From Pseudotabrizicola sp051200875 (lineage in GTDB: Bacteria > Pseudomonadota > Alphaproteobacteria > Rhodobacterales > Rhodobacteraceae), in the NCBI RefSeq assembly GCF_051200875.1, contig NZ_CP195191.1:868001-932000 (forward strand): 64,000 nucleotides of DNA, in the 5' to 3' direction. The position numbers and the translations under genes are program-made. The notes beneath the pieces were generated by a model. The model worked only from the letters and a program-made list of their open reading frames with translations, was not told the origin of the DNA and did not search any database. Of the stretch, positions 18,029-27,157 are shown one piece after another. The stretch's first letter is position 1. The number at the start of each line of letters is the position of its first letter.

Positions 18029-19021
18029 ATGCGTGCACTAAGACTTTACGCCGAACGGGACTTGCGGCTGGAAGATGTTCCAGAACCGGTGCCGGGATAC
18101 GGAGAGGTCATCATTCGCGTCGAAGCCGCAGGAATATGCGGAACTGACCGCCATTTGTTCTTGGGAGAGTTTCCTTCGCGAGGCCCAGTGACTTTGGGGC
18201 ATGAATTCAGTGGTTTGATAACCGCAGTCGGTGCTGGAGTATATCTGCCTGTCGGATCGCGCGTGACGTGCGACCCAAACATCCCCTGCCTGACCTGCCC
18301 AGCCTGTCTCAAGGGACGCGTGAACCTTTGTTTGCGAAACGTGGCGACGGGCATCCATCGTGATGGCGGATTTGCCCCCTTCGCTGCCTTCCCGGCATCT
18401 AAGGCAATAGTGCTTCCAGCCGATATGAACCCGTTCCATGGTGCTTTTGCCGAGCCACTGGCCTGCACGCTTCACGGCTTGGATCTTGCGGCCATCCAAC
18501 CGGGAGAGCGGTGCCTGATCATGGGCGGTGGTGTTATCGGCTTGCTGGCCCTACAATTGGCACGGCTAGCCGGCGCAGACGCGATGATGGTTACCAGGAG
18601 CCGCGAGAAACAGGATCTGGCCCTACAGTTTGGTGCAATGCATGTTGCCAAGTCCGCGAGCGAAGCTTTGTCAATCTGGCCTAACGGTGCCGATGTCGTG
18701 CTTGAATGTGCCGGAGTGTCTGACACCGTCGAAGCCGCACCGAGACTGACTTCAAACGGTGGTCGTATCGTGATCCTCGGCGTGCTGCCGCAAGGGAAGA
18801 AAGTTCAGATCGAGCCCTTTGACCTCTTGTTTCGTGAAATCCAGCTCCACTTCAGTTTTCTCAATCCTTTCACCCAAGGAAGAGCCGCAGAACTGATTGC
18901 AAAAGGCAAAGTCGAGTTGGAACCGTTAATCAGCAGAGTAATTACGCTGGATGAAGCATTGGAAACCATTTCTCATCCAGCCCCCGCGAGGGACATACGT
19001 GCGATCATAATCCCGGATTGA
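18029..19021 (+). CDS. Zinc-dependent medium-chain alcohol/polyol dehydrogenase
   Basis: 330 residues from the ATG at 18029, preceded by AAGGGGGTGA. Catalytic zinc region AAGICGTDRH and GHEFSG, structural zinc cysteines in CLTCPACLKGRVNLC, and the nucleotide-binding turn GGGVIGLLALQLARLAG. The overall pattern is like sorbitol, threonine or L-idonate dehydrogenases. Substrate not predictable. Neighbours give no pathway. Confidence 0.88.
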   Translation: MRALRLYAERDLRLEDVPEPVPGYGEVIIRVEAAGICGTDRHLFLGEFPSRGPVTLGHEFSGLITAVGAGVYLPVGSRVTCDPNIPCLTCPACLKGRVNLCLRNVATGIHRDGGFAPFAAFPASKAIVLPADMNPFHGAFAEPLACTLHGLDLAAIQPGERCLIMGGGVIGLLALQLARLAGADAMMVTRSREKQDLALQFGAMHVAKSASEALSIWPNGADVVLECAGVSDTVEAAPRLTSNGGRIVILGVLPQGKKVQIEPFDLLFREIQLHFSFLNPFTQGRAAELIAKGKVELEPLISRVITLDEALETISHPAPARDIRAIIIPD

Positions 19022-19070
19022 CACCAGCTTTCATTCTGAAAAGCTGCGGGTTCAAAATGGGGTATGCTTT

Positions 19071-19349
19071 ATGGTTCGCTTGCGTGGAAAACTGGTTTGT
19101 ATGACGGAGGCCGAGAGGCAAGCGGTCCTCACGCACCGTGCAGAACACATTCGCCTCACACGCGCCGAACCTGGCTGCATCACCTTCGATATTGATGACA
19201 GCGACGATCCGATGGTTTTCGAAGTCATGGAGAGCTTTCGTGACGGCCCTGCATTTGAAGCGCATCAAACGAGAACACGTCAGAGCCTTTGGTTTGAAGC
19301 CACGCGTCACATCCTGCGCGATTTTATGATCGAGGAAGTGGGAGACTAG
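19071..19349 (+). CDS. Antibiotic biosynthesis monooxygenase (ABM) domain protein
   Basis: 92 residues, a single ferredoxin-like ABM fold: VRLRGKLVC at the start, RAEPGCITFDI in the centre, FEVMESFRDGPAFEAHQ, then a C-terminal strand. Related proteins include quinol monooxygenases and YgiN, but many are uncharacterised. It starts 50 bases after the alcohol dehydrogenase and may be cotranscribed with it. Confidence 0.78.
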   Translation: MVRLRGKLVCMTEAERQAVLTHRAEHIRLTRAEPGCITFDIDDSDDPMVFEVMESFRDGPAFEAHQTRTRQSLWFEATRHILRDFMIEEVGD

Positions 19350-19486
19350 GACCGGCTTAACAACCGCGAGCCCTTCAGCGATGTTGGCGTTTTCCTGGTA
19401 GGTCTAAGTTTTCCAACACCTTGCTCACCTTAGGGATTTTCACCTTGCTATCTGGACAATCCGCCAACGCCCAGACACAGAAGGGT

Positions 19487-20359
19487 ATGAACGAAACGCA
19501 CCGGCCTATAGCTGCCGCCCTCTGGATGACAGGCTCCATTGCATCGTTTACCGCGATGGCAATTGCGGCGCGCCAGATTCAGGGCGAGCATGACACTTTC
19601 GAGATCATGACGATCCGATCACTGATCGGTTTCTTTCTGGTCCTATGTGTGGCGGGCGCCCTTGGGCGGTTGACTGAGGTGAAGGCCAATCGACTTGCCG
19701 GCCACTTGGGAAGAAATGTTGTCCATTTTGCCGGTCAGAACCTTTGGCTGTTGGCACTGACCTTAATCCCTCTGGCGCAGGTTTTTGCCATAGAATTCAC
19801 TTCACCCATCTGGGTTATCGTTCTTTCCCCATTTCTGTTAGGCGAGAAGATCACTCAGACAAAGGTACTTGCCGCAACTATGGGCTTCTTGGGCATCCTC
19901 ATCGTAGCGCGCCCGGATTTCGGTCAGATCAATGCAGGCATTCTGGCGGCATTTGCTTGCGCAATCTGCTTTGCGTTGACAGGAATTGCGACGAAGGCAC
20001 TGACGCGTGCGGAATCCATCGTGTCTATCCTCTTTTGGCTGACATTGATGCAGTTTGTCATGGGGGCGACCCTTGCCGCTTGGGATGGGAATGTTAGATG
20101 GCCGACGGCACATTCGATGCCTTGGCTGACGCTTATCGGTGTCTGTGGCCTGCTCGCACACCTTTGCCTGACATCGGCTTTGCGACTCGCCCCCGCCTCA
20201 TTCGTTATGCCTGTCGATTTTGCCCGTCTTCCGCTGATCGCAGGGATCGGAGCAGTCTTCTATAATGAGCCGATTGATGTCTTTGTCTTTATTGGCGCCG
20301 TTCTGATCATCTCCGGAAACCTGATTAACGTTCGCGCCGAGGCCAAAAAGCGGGCTTAA
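19487..20359 (+). CDS. DMT-superfamily transporter (EamA domains)
   Basis: 290 residues with about ten hydrophobic segments in two EamA repeats. ATG at 19487 follows AGAAGGG; the open frame begins earlier but that extension is short of support. Typical features: LIPLAQVFAIEFTSPIWV and LAPASFVMPVDFARLP at the equivalent positions of the two halves. Likely exports a small metabolite; substrate unknown. Confidence 0.85.
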   Translation: MNETHRPIAAALWMTGSIASFTAMAIAARQIQGEHDTFEIMTIRSLIGFFLVLCVAGALGRLTEVKANRLAGHLGRNVVHFAGQNLWLLALTLIPLAQVFAIEFTSPIWVIVLSPFLLGEKITQTKVLAATMGFLGILIVARPDFGQINAGILAAFACAICFALTGIATKALTRAESIVSILFWLTLMQFVMGATLAAWDGNVRWPTAHSMPWLTLIGVCGLLAHLCLTSALRLAPASFVMPVDFARLPLIAGIGAVFYNEPIDVFVFIGAVLIISGNLINVRAEAKKRA

Positions 20360-20471
20360 AAGTCACAAAAAATACTATCACAAGCATGTGACGCCGCGTC
20401 ATTGATTGACCGATTTTCGGCCAATTCATAGCGTGTGTGACGGGGAAGTCCTTCCACACAGGATGAGGAAA

Positions 20472-21557
20472 ATGAAAAAGACACTCGCCGCGGCCGGATT
20501 GGCCGCACTCGCAGCCAGCGCCGCCAATGCCGGTGGTTTTGAGCGTTCTGGCGTTCCACTAGGTTTCATGTTCGAAAAAGGCGGATACGCTGAACTGTCC
20601 TACGGTTCGGTTTCGCCGTCAGTAAAAGGTGCTGCGGGCGGTGGTCTTGCTCCTACGGGCAACGTTACTCCATCCTACAGCCAAATTGGTCTTGCGGTTA
20701 AAGCAGACCTTAACGAAAAGCTTTCGTTTGGTGTGACCATCGACCCAAGCTACGGTGCAGACATTTCCTACCCTGCTCCGTCGCCGGGCCCTGCCCCATA
20801 TCCGATCCGCGGCACCAATGCGGAACTCAATGGCCAGACTGTTGCTGCCGTTGCACGCTATAAGTTCAACGAGAACTTTTCGGTACACGCTGGTCTGCGT
20901 CAGGTCTCGGTTGGCGGCAATGTCCAGATTTTTAACGGTGGAGTGCCGCTTTATCAAGCGAACTTCTCGAAGGACTCGGATCTTGGTTATCTGGTAGGGG
21001 TCGCCTACGAAAAGCCGGAAATCGCGCTTCGCGTGGCTTTGACCTACCAAAGCGAAACCAAGCACGTTCTGAAGACGACAGTGTTCGGCGGCCCTGTCCC
21101 TTCGGCACTCTATCCCCGTGTCGAACTTCCGAAGTCGGTCACTTTGGATTTCCAATCCGGGGTTGCTGCCAATACGCTGGTATTCGGCTCGATCCGCTGG
21201 GTTGATTGGACATCGGCGACCCTGAACGCTCCGGGCTACCCGCTGAACCCGCTTATCAGCCACGCAAACGACACCATCACCTATAACCTTGGTGTTGGAC
21301 GCAAGTTCAACGACAATTGGTCGGCTGCTGTCTCTCTGGGCTATGAAAAGAGCAATGGTGGCATTGCTTCGAACCTTTCCCCGACCGATGGCTACGCGTC
21401 CATTCAGGTCGGTGCCACCTACACGCATGAGAACATGAAGATCTCTGCTGGTGTGCGCTACGTCGACATCGGCAATGCGGTTTCTCTTGGCGGTGCTTCG
21501 CAATTCCGCAACAACTCGGCGACCGCAATAGGTCTTCGTGTTGGCTTCTCCTTCTAA
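20472..21557 (+). CDS. FadL/OmpP1-type outer membrane transport protein
   Basis: 361 residues. Cleavable signal peptide MKKTLAAAGLAALAASAANA, then a mature chain beginning with the hydrophobic hatch-like segment GGFERSGVPLGFMFEKGGYAEL and alternating beta-strand pattern, ending in a terminal strand (ATAIGLRVGFSF) with the aromatic last residue needed for outer membrane assembly. Family members take up long-chain fatty acids or other hydrophobic compounds. Start chosen at 20472 with GGATGAGGA upstream. A strong terminator follows. Confidence 0.88.
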   Translation: MKKTLAAAGLAALAASAANAGGFERSGVPLGFMFEKGGYAELSYGSVSPSVKGAAGGGLAPTGNVTPSYSQIGLAVKADLNEKLSFGVTIDPSYGADISYPAPSPGPAPYPIRGTNAELNGQTVAAVARYKFNENFSVHAGLRQVSVGGNVQIFNGGVPLYQANFSKDSDLGYLVGVAYEKPEIALRVALTYQSETKHVLKTTVFGGPVPSALYPRVELPKSVTLDFQSGVAANTLVFGSIRWVDWTSATLNAPGYPLNPLISHANDTITYNLGVGRKFNDNWSAAVSLGYEKSNGGIASNLSPTDGYASIQVGATYTHENMKISAGVRYVDIGNAVSLGGASQFRNNSATAIGLRVGFSF

Positions 21558-21582
21558 GAAGCGGCCCCTTTAAGTTTTGGAG

Positions 21583-21608
21583 AACCCCGCCGTGACGGCG
21601 GGGTTTTT
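21583..21608 (+). terminator. Intrinsic terminator of the FadL-like gene
   Basis: Ten-pair stem AACCCCGCCG / CGGCGGGGTT with loop TGA, followed by a T run. Confidence 0.93.
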
Positions 21609-21668
21609 CATTGAAGCGGCCCCAAAGCGGCGGTAACACGGCCTTTGCAGGAAATGGGGTGTCATATA

Positions 21669-22550
21669 ATGATCTATGCCAGCGGTGCAGATTACCTTTC
21701 GGCGAGCCACAAGCGGGTTTTGCTGTTCGGGATGTCCGGATTGGGCAAGACGTATCTTGCAAATATGCTGCGCGACAACGGTGCCGCGGATGGTGGTTCG
21801 TGGTTCCATTACTCCGTCGATTACCGCATAGGCACCCGTTATATGGGCGAATTTATCGCCGATAACTTCAAACGCGAAGCGATGAAAGTACCGCTTTTGC
21901 GCGAATTGCTTATGACGGACAGCGTTTATATCGCATCGAACATCACGTTTAATAATCTGGCCCCATTGTCGACCTATCTGGGAAAGCCTGGCGATCCAGA
22001 AAAAGGCGGTTTGCCATTTGATCAGTACATGCAGCGCCAAGAACAGCACCGCAAGGCAGAGGTTTCCGCAATGCTGGACACCGCGCAATTCATTGATCGA
22101 GCCGAAGCCATTTACGGCTATCGCAACTTTATCTGTGATACATCAGGCTCAATTTGCGAAGTTGTTACTCCGGAAGACCCAAAAGACGAGGTGATGACCA
22201 AGCTTTCAGAATCTCTTTTGATGGTCTGGATCAAGGGGTCTGAGGCACATACTGCCGAACTTGTTCGCCGTTTTGATCGTGCGCCAAAACCGATGTATTA
22301 CCAGCCTGACTTCCTGCGTGCGGCTTGGGAAGAATATCGCATAACATTCGAAAAAACAGAAGAAAACTGCGATCCAGATCACTTTGTTCGTTGGACATAT
22401 GCGCGCGCGCTCGCCCACAGGCAACCGCGCTATAAGGCGATGGCAAACTGGGGCGTAACCATAACGGCAGAGGAAGTAGCTCAAGTGCGAAGCCCATCCG
22501 ATTTTAACGCGCTGATCGCGCAGTCTATCGACAGAAAGGATCGCACCTAG
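21669..22550 (+). CDS. P-loop ATPase of unknown function
   Basis: 293 residues from MIYASGADYLSASHKR. One clear Walker A, FGMSGLGKTYLANMLR (about 22-37), follows a beta strand. There is no obvious Walker B or kinase signature; the centre has FICDTSGSICEVV and ESLLMVWIKGSEAH, which could include the acidic residue. No membrane segments. The middle part (NLAPLSTYLGKPG, GLPFDQYMQRQEQH) and the C-terminal YYQPDFL, FVRWTYARALAHRQPRY look like a conserved single-domain nucleotide-binding protein. It sits 71 bases before metA and may be cotranscribed. I cannot assign a function. Confidence 0.8.
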   Translation: MIYASGADYLSASHKRVLLFGMSGLGKTYLANMLRDNGAADGGSWFHYSVDYRIGTRYMGEFIADNFKREAMKVPLLRELLMTDSVYIASNITFNNLAPLSTYLGKPGDPEKGGLPFDQYMQRQEQHRKAEVSAMLDTAQFIDRAEAIYGYRNFICDTSGSICEVVTPEDPKDEVMTKLSESLLMVWIKGSEAHTAELVRRFDRAPKPMYYQPDFLRAAWEEYRITFEKTEENCDPDHFVRWTYARALAHRQPRYKAMANWGVTITAEEVAQVRSPSDFNALIAQSIDRKDRT

Positions 22551-22621
22551 GGCTCCTTGCCTTGCCCTGATCGGTCTGACGACATACATGCCATAACTCT
22601 GAGCCAAGGGACCACTTGCCC

Positions 22622-23545
22622 ATGCCAATCACGCTTCCAGAATCTCTCCCTGCCTTCAATGTGTTGCGCAATGAGGGTGTGATGGTCATGTCCCCTGAAC
22701 GTGCCGCCAGACAAGACATTCGCCCGCTTCGGATCGGCCTTCTGAATCTGATGCCGAAAAAGATACAGACCGAAAACCAATTTGCGCGCCTCATCGGCGC
22801 GACGCCGCTCCAGATTGATTTTCAATTGATACGGATGACGGAACACCAAACTCGGAATACTGCCGCCGAGCATATGGAAACGTTCTATCGCCCATTCGCG
22901 GAAATCGAGGAAAGCGGCGAGAAGTTCGATGGCCTAATCATCACAGGCGCCCCAATTGAACACCTTCCGTTTGAAGATGTGACATACTGGGAAGAACTCT
23001 GTCGGGTGATGGACTGGACGCAGACCCATGTCCAGTCAACCTTCGGCGTCTGTTGGGGTGGAATGGCGATGATTTACCACTTCCACAAAGTCCAGAAGTA
23101 TATGCTGGATCACAAGGCGTTCGGCTGTTTCCGTCACCGAAACCTTGCGCCGACCTCCCCTTATCTGCGAGGGTTTTCAGACGATTTTGTAATCCCCGTT
23201 TCTCGCTGGACCGAAATGAAGCAATCCGAAATCGATGCCGATCCAGAGCTGAAGACACTTCTGGGCTCGGACGAGGTCGGACCTTGTCTGGTGGAAGACG
23301 CCGCTCATCGCGCGCTCTATATCTTCAATCATTTCGAATATGACAGCGACACTCTCAAGCAGGAATATGATCGTGATGTTGCAGCAAATACGCCAATCAA
23401 TGTTCCGTTGAACTACTATCCGGACGATAATCCGGCAAACCCTCCGCTCAATCGTTGGCGCAGCCATGCCCATTTGCTTTATGGGAATTGGCTAAACGAA
23501 ATCTACCAATCCACTCCTTACGAGATTCAGGACATTGGTCGTTAG
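22622..23545 (+). CDS. metA: Homoserine O-acyltransferase MetA (probably acetyl-CoA using)
   Basis: First committed step of methionine synthesis. 307 residues. Nucleophile Cys in FGVCWGGMA, His in FNHFEYD and the PLNYYP segment are present. The acyl-CoA specificity position just after the GAPI motif is Glu113. In the characterised Bacillus cereus enzyme Glu at the aligned site gives acetyl-CoA use, whereas E. coli has Gly and uses succinyl-CoA. So homoserine O-acetyltransferase is more likely than the traditional succinyltransferase name. ATG at 22622 has AAGGGA upstream. I see no SAM-riboswitch-like structure in the short upstream gap. Confidence 0.93.
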   Translation: MPITLPESLPAFNVLRNEGVMVMSPERAARQDIRPLRIGLLNLMPKKIQTENQFARLIGATPLQIDFQLIRMTEHQTRNTAAEHMETFYRPFAEIEESGEKFDGLIITGAPIEHLPFEDVTYWEELCRVMDWTQTHVQSTFGVCWGGMAMIYHFHKVQKYMLDHKAFGCFRHRNLAPTSPYLRGFSDDFVIPVSRWTEMKQSEIDADPELKTLLGSDEVGPCLVEDAAHRALYIFNHFEYDSDTLKQEYDRDVAANTPINVPLNYYPDDNPANPPLNRWRSHAHLLYGNWLNEIYQSTPYEIQDIGR

Positions 23546-24470
23546 CACTGCGCTTGCTTCCCTCGCCTTGGCAGGCTTGACCGGGATGCGGATAGCGTCC
23601 CGCAGTCAGCAAGCTTTGGTCAGCCACCCCCCGGTCGGGCCCATATTGGGCACTTCGGAAAAGGGTGTTCACACCTTTGTCACGGGCAGCGGGCCTGATC
23701 TTGTTTTGATCCACGGCGCGAATGGCAACCTGCGTGACTTCACCCTAGGCTTTGCCGAGAGGTTATCATCTTCGTACCGCGTGATCGCGGTGGATCGCCC
23801 AGGTTTGGGCCATTCGAAATCTATGCCTGATGGACAAACTTCGGTCCACGACCAGGCCAGACAAATTCGCGCCGCGCTGCGAGAAATTGGTGTGCAGCGC
23901 CCGATTGTCCTCGGGCAAAGCTATGGTGGAGCCGTTGCTTTGGCTTGGGCATTACAGGAAGAGCCAGCTGCATTGGTCCTCGTCTCTGCTGCGACCATGC
24001 CTTGGCCAGGTTCACTTGACCCGTGGTACCGAATAACCGCAAACCCTATTGGACGGCATCTCATTGTGCCGCTGGCGTCAGCCTTCGTCCCGAAAAGCTA
24101 TATGCGACGCGCTGTTGCTGGGGTCTTTGCTCCCCAAGCTGCTCCTGAAAACTATTCGGAACATCTCGGCACGAACCTAACGCTGAGGTATGGTTCACTC
24201 TCCTCCACTGTCCAACAGATCAACGGTCTTCGCGCGGATGTGGTCCAAATGCAATCACACTACCCGATGCTTAACCTTCCTGTTGAATTGGTGCACGGGG
24301 ATGCGGACACCATTGTTCCCTTAACAATTCATGCGGAACCACTGGCAAAGCTGCTGCCGAATGCTAACCTTACGGTTCTACAAAACGTGGGGCATATGCC
24401 GCATCACACCCATGTAGAGGAAGTTGTGAATGCAATCGACCGCGCTGCGCTACGGGCTGGATTGCGCTAA
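23535..24470 (+). CDS. Alpha/beta-fold hydrolase
   Basis: 311 residues, beginning at a TTG that overlaps the metA 3' end by 11 bases. N-terminal hydrophobic segment (TALASLALAGLTGM) suggests membrane anchoring or export. Alpha/beta hydrolase landmarks: LIHGANGN oxyanion region, VDRPGLGHS, nucleophile elbow GQSYGG with the catalytic Ser, VHGDADTIVP with the Asp and NVGHMPHH with the His. Substrate not predictable. It overlaps metA, so coexpression is likely. Confidence 0.85.
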   Translation: MVVSTALASLALAGLTGMRIASRSQQALVSHPPVGPILGTSEKGVHTFVTGSGPDLVLIHGANGNLRDFTLGFAERLSSSYRVIAVDRPGLGHSKSMPDGQTSVHDQARQIRAALREIGVQRPIVLGQSYGGAVALAWALQEEPAALVLVSAATMPWPGSLDPWYRITANPIGRHLIVPLASAFVPKSYMRRAVAGVFAPQAAPENYSEHLGTNLTLRYGSLSSTVQQINGLRADVVQMQSHYPMLNLPVELVHGDADTIVPLTIHAEPLAKLLPNANLTVLQNVGHMPHHTHVEEVVNAIDRAALRAGLR

Positions 24471-24515
24471 GCGGCGCAATCGCGATACTGGAAGAAACTT
24501 TCCTGCGGGGGCATA

Positions 24516-25391
24516 ATGGAACTGCCATTTGATGGTGCAATCAGTCGCTATTTCTCGGAAGTCGCTCCTAAGTCCGTCCGAAAGGCGATTGAGACCGCCA
24601 ACAAGGATGAAATCCTAACCAAAAGCTACCCTTATCGGGAAGAGATCAAAAAGAAGGCCTATGAAGACCATCTTGAGGCTCTGCAGATCCAACTGGTGCG
24701 CATGCAGGCCGATCTTAAAGCCAGCGGAAAGCGCTTGATCGTAGTTTTCGAAGGCCGTGACGCTGCCGGCAAAGGTGGAACGATAGACGCCGTCCGCATG
24801 AACCTTAATCCTCGCGTTTGCACTGTTGCGGCTTTGACAAAACCTTCCGATCGCGAAGCCGCACAATGGTATTTTCAACGTTACGTCGACTGGCTTCCAG
24901 CCAAAGGCGAAATGGTTCTCTTTGACCGTAGTTGGTACAATAGAGCCATGATCGAACATGTTTTCGGCTTTTGCACGCCATCGCAACGCGAGCATTTTTT
25001 CAGACAATTACCCGATTTCGAACACATGTTGGTGGATGAAGGAATAGTTCTGCGGAAGATTTGGCTGGAAGTTGGCCGCGCCGAACAGCTCAATCGCTTC
25101 TTGGCGCGCGAGAAAGACCCGTTGAAGCAATGGAAGCTGTCGTCAATTGACGTCGACGGTTTGGGCAAATGGGATGAGTATACAGCCGCAATTGAAGAAA
25201 CCATGGAGCGATCGAATTTTGACTTTGCACCGTGGACCGTCATCTTGTCTGACGACAAAAAGCGCGCCAGGATCGCGGCTATTCAAACTATCTTACACGC
25301 TATGGATTACTCCGGCAAAGATAGCGCATTGATCGGTGAACCTGACAGTGCAATCTGTGGTGAGCCTGATCTGCGTAAGGGGCGAGAGTGA
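24516..25391 (+). CDS. ppk2: Polyphosphate kinase 2
   Basis: Transfers phosphate between polyphosphate and nucleotides. 291 residues, single-domain PPK2: Walker A FEGRDAAGKGG, Walker B FDRSWYNRA, lid region around CTPSQREHF and the segment LREKDPLKQWKLSSID-like (read as LAREKDPLKQWKLSS). Single-domain enzymes usually favour nucleoside diphosphates as acceptors. Its stop overlaps the GTG start of the downstream TetR gene, so the two are coupled. Confidence 0.94.
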   Translation: MELPFDGAISRYFSEVAPKSVRKAIETANKDEILTKSYPYREEIKKKAYEDHLEALQIQLVRMQADLKASGKRLIVVFEGRDAAGKGGTIDAVRMNLNPRVCTVAALTKPSDREAAQWYFQRYVDWLPAKGEMVLFDRSWYNRAMIEHVFGFCTPSQREHFFRQLPDFEHMLVDEGIVLRKIWLEVGRAEQLNRFLAREKDPLKQWKLSSIDVDGLGKWDEYTAAIEETMERSNFDFAPWTVILSDDKKRARIAAIQTILHAMDYSGKDSALIGEPDSAICGEPDLRKGRE

Positions 25392-25999
25392 AGCGAGGAT
25401 ACCATCACGGCAATCTTCGACAGGCTCTAGTTGACGCCGCATTGACGCTTATCGCGGAAAAAGGCCCAACTGGTTTCACGTTATCCGAAGCAGCAAAGGC
25501 AGCTGACGTGACGCCTGCTGCAGTCTATCGCCACTTCGCTGGGCGCGATGACCTGATAGCCGAGGTTGCTCGCCAAGGATTTGATATCTTCGCGGCCCTG
25601 ATGGAATATGCCTATAACGGTGGCAAACCGACGGCCTTAGCTGCCTTCGAAGCAACCGGACGAGCCTATTTGGCTTTCGCCCGAAAGTACCCAGGGCATT
25701 ATATGGCAATGTTCGAAAGTGGGCTCGCTCCTGCGAGCCACCCCGATCTTGCTCAGGTTTCAGCCAAGGCGCGCAGCGTCCTTGAACAGGCCGCCACTAA
25801 GCTGTCCGAGCATCTTCCGCCCGATCGTCGCCCGCCTGCCACAATGTTCTCTTCGCATATCTGGGCCATGAGCCACGGTGTTGTGGAACTTTTCATGCGC
25901 GGCAATGGAACGAAATCACCCTTTCCACCCGAAGACTTGCTGGAAGCAGGCATAGGGATCTATCTCCGCGGGCTTGGGTTGATTGCCCCGGATCGCTAG
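25388..25999 (+). CDS. TetR/AcrR-family transcriptional regulator
   Basis: 203 residues. N-terminal helix-turn-helix (LVDAALTLIAEKGPTGFTLSEAAKAADVTPAAVYRHFAGRDDL in short pieces) and a C-terminal ligand domain with YLAFARKYPGHYMAMFESGL that resembles the WHG-type TetR C-terminal family. GTG start in the ppk2 stop (GTGA). Translational coupling to ppk2 suggests it controls that unit or responds to a related signal, which is inference. Confidence 0.9.
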   Translation: MKRGYHHGNLRQALVDAALTLIAEKGPTGFTLSEAAKAADVTPAAVYRHFAGRDDLIAEVARQGFDIFAALMEYAYNGGKPTALAAFEATGRAYLAFARKYPGHYMAMFESGLAPASHPDLAQVSAKARSVLEQAATKLSEHLPPDRRPPATMFSSHIWAMSHGVVELFMRGNGTKSPFPPEDLLEAGIGIYLRGLGLIAPDR

Positions 26000-26014
26000 C
26001 TACCTATTTCCCAA

Positions 26015-26044
26015 AGAAAAAGCGCCGCCGTATGGGCAGCGCTT
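26015..26044 (-). terminator. Intrinsic terminator of the polyamine-type ABC operon
   Basis: Ten-pair stem with one mismatch, AAGCGCTGCC / GGCGGCGCTT read on the minus strand, followed by TTTCTTT. It lies 22 bases after the potA-like stop. Confidence 0.82.
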
Positions 26045-26065
26045 AATCCAAAAGTTTCAATAGTC

Positions 26066-27157
26066 TTAGCGGAACAGCACCAAAGCCGACGGGCTCCACG
26101 CAACATCCACCTTACTTCCTACTTCAAGGATCGGTCGTCCGGGCACGTTCCGCATCGACAAGCGCACCTCTACGTCGGTCCCACCCAAATAGACATCATA
26201 GTAGGTCATGTCGCCAAAATAGATGACTTCATCAACCAACCCGTCGACAGTCCGATCCGATGTCGTCTGACCGGGGTACAGCAGGGTCAAGGTCTCTGGA
26301 CGCAAACCAACGACTGGCGCTTCGCCCTTTCCCGGGGGGCATTGGTCTGCCTCCAACTCCACGGTTCCAAGCCCTTTGGCGTCCACCTTCACCTTTCCAC
26401 CGTCCTCAGAGACGACAGTACAGGGTATGAAATTCATGGTGCCAATGAAGTCTGCCACCTTCTTGGAGTTCGGACGACGATACAAAGTTTCCGGATCGTC
26501 AAGCTGGGCAATTTCCCCTTCGAACATCACCGCAATCCGATCAGACATAACTAAGGCCTCTTCTTGGTCATGTGTCACAAGCACAAAGGTGATCCCAACT
26601 TGACGCTGCAACTTGATCAACTCGACCTGCATCTGTTCACGCATCTTCTTGTCGAGCGCAGAAAGCGGCTCGTCCAACAGTAGAACCTTTGGCTTCAGGA
26701 TAAGAGCACGGGCAAGCGCAACGCGCTGTCTCTGGCCGCCCGAAAGCGCATGCGCCGCACGGTCGCCATAGCCCTTGAGCCCCACCATTTCCAACGCCTC
26801 GGCAACAGCCTTGGCCTTTTCCTCCTTGGATCTCGGATCTTTGCGCAGGCCAAAGCCGACATTCTGGGCCACTGTCAAATGCGGGAAGATGGCATAGGAT
26901 TGAAACACCATATTGGTCGGCCGCTTGTTCGCCGGAACATGGGCCATGTCCTTTCCGTCAAGGAGCACCGCGCCCGACGAAATGTCTTCAAAGCCTGCGA
27001 TGGTCCGCAAAAGGGTGGTCTTGCCACATCCTGATGGCCCAAGGAGCGAGAAAAACTCTCCCGCCCGAATGCTGGCCGAGATGCCGCGCAGGGCATGGTA
27101 GTCGCCATAGTACTTATGGACGTCCCGGAACTCGATCATTTTTTCAGTGCTGCTCAC
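26066..27157 (-). CDS. potA: ABC transporter ATPase, spermidine/putrescine type
   Basis: 363 residues. Walker A GPSGCGKTT, Q-loop, signature LSGGQRQRVALARAL, Walker B LLLDEPLSALD and the His switch VTHDQEEA are complete; the C-terminal third is a TOBE-type regulatory domain (VVGLRPETLTLL, FGDMTYYDVYLGGT). The fit is to the polyamine/iron/thiamine importer ATPases. Its start overlaps the permease stop (ATGA). Last gene of a three-gene transport operon. Confidence 0.92.
   Translation of the reverse strand: MSSTEKMIEFRDVHKYYGDYHALRGISASIRAGEFFSLLGPSGCGKTTLLRTIAGFEDISSGAVLLDGKDMAHVPANKRPTNMVFQSYAIFPHLTVAQNVGFGLRKDPRSKEEKAKAVAEALEMVGLKGYGDRAAHALSGGQRQRVALARALILKPKVLLLDEPLSALDKKMREQMQVELIKLQRQVGITFVLVTHDQEEALVMSDRIAVMFEGEIAQLDDPETLYRRPNSKKVADFIGTMNFIPCTVVSEDGGKVKVDAKGLGTVELEADQCPPGKGEAPVVGLRPETLTLLYPGQTTSDRTVDGLVDEVIYFGDMTYYDVYLGGTDVEVRLSMRNVPGRPILEVGSKVDVAWSPSALVLFR

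Noticed and set aside
20619..21503. 294-residue open frame antisense to the FadL-like gene
   Set aside because: Arg-rich shadow frame lacking signal peptide, domains or ribosome site.
22551..22621. SAM riboswitch upstream of metA
   Set aside because: Only 71 bases are available and I see no SAM-II-like or SAM-V-like pseudoknot pattern.
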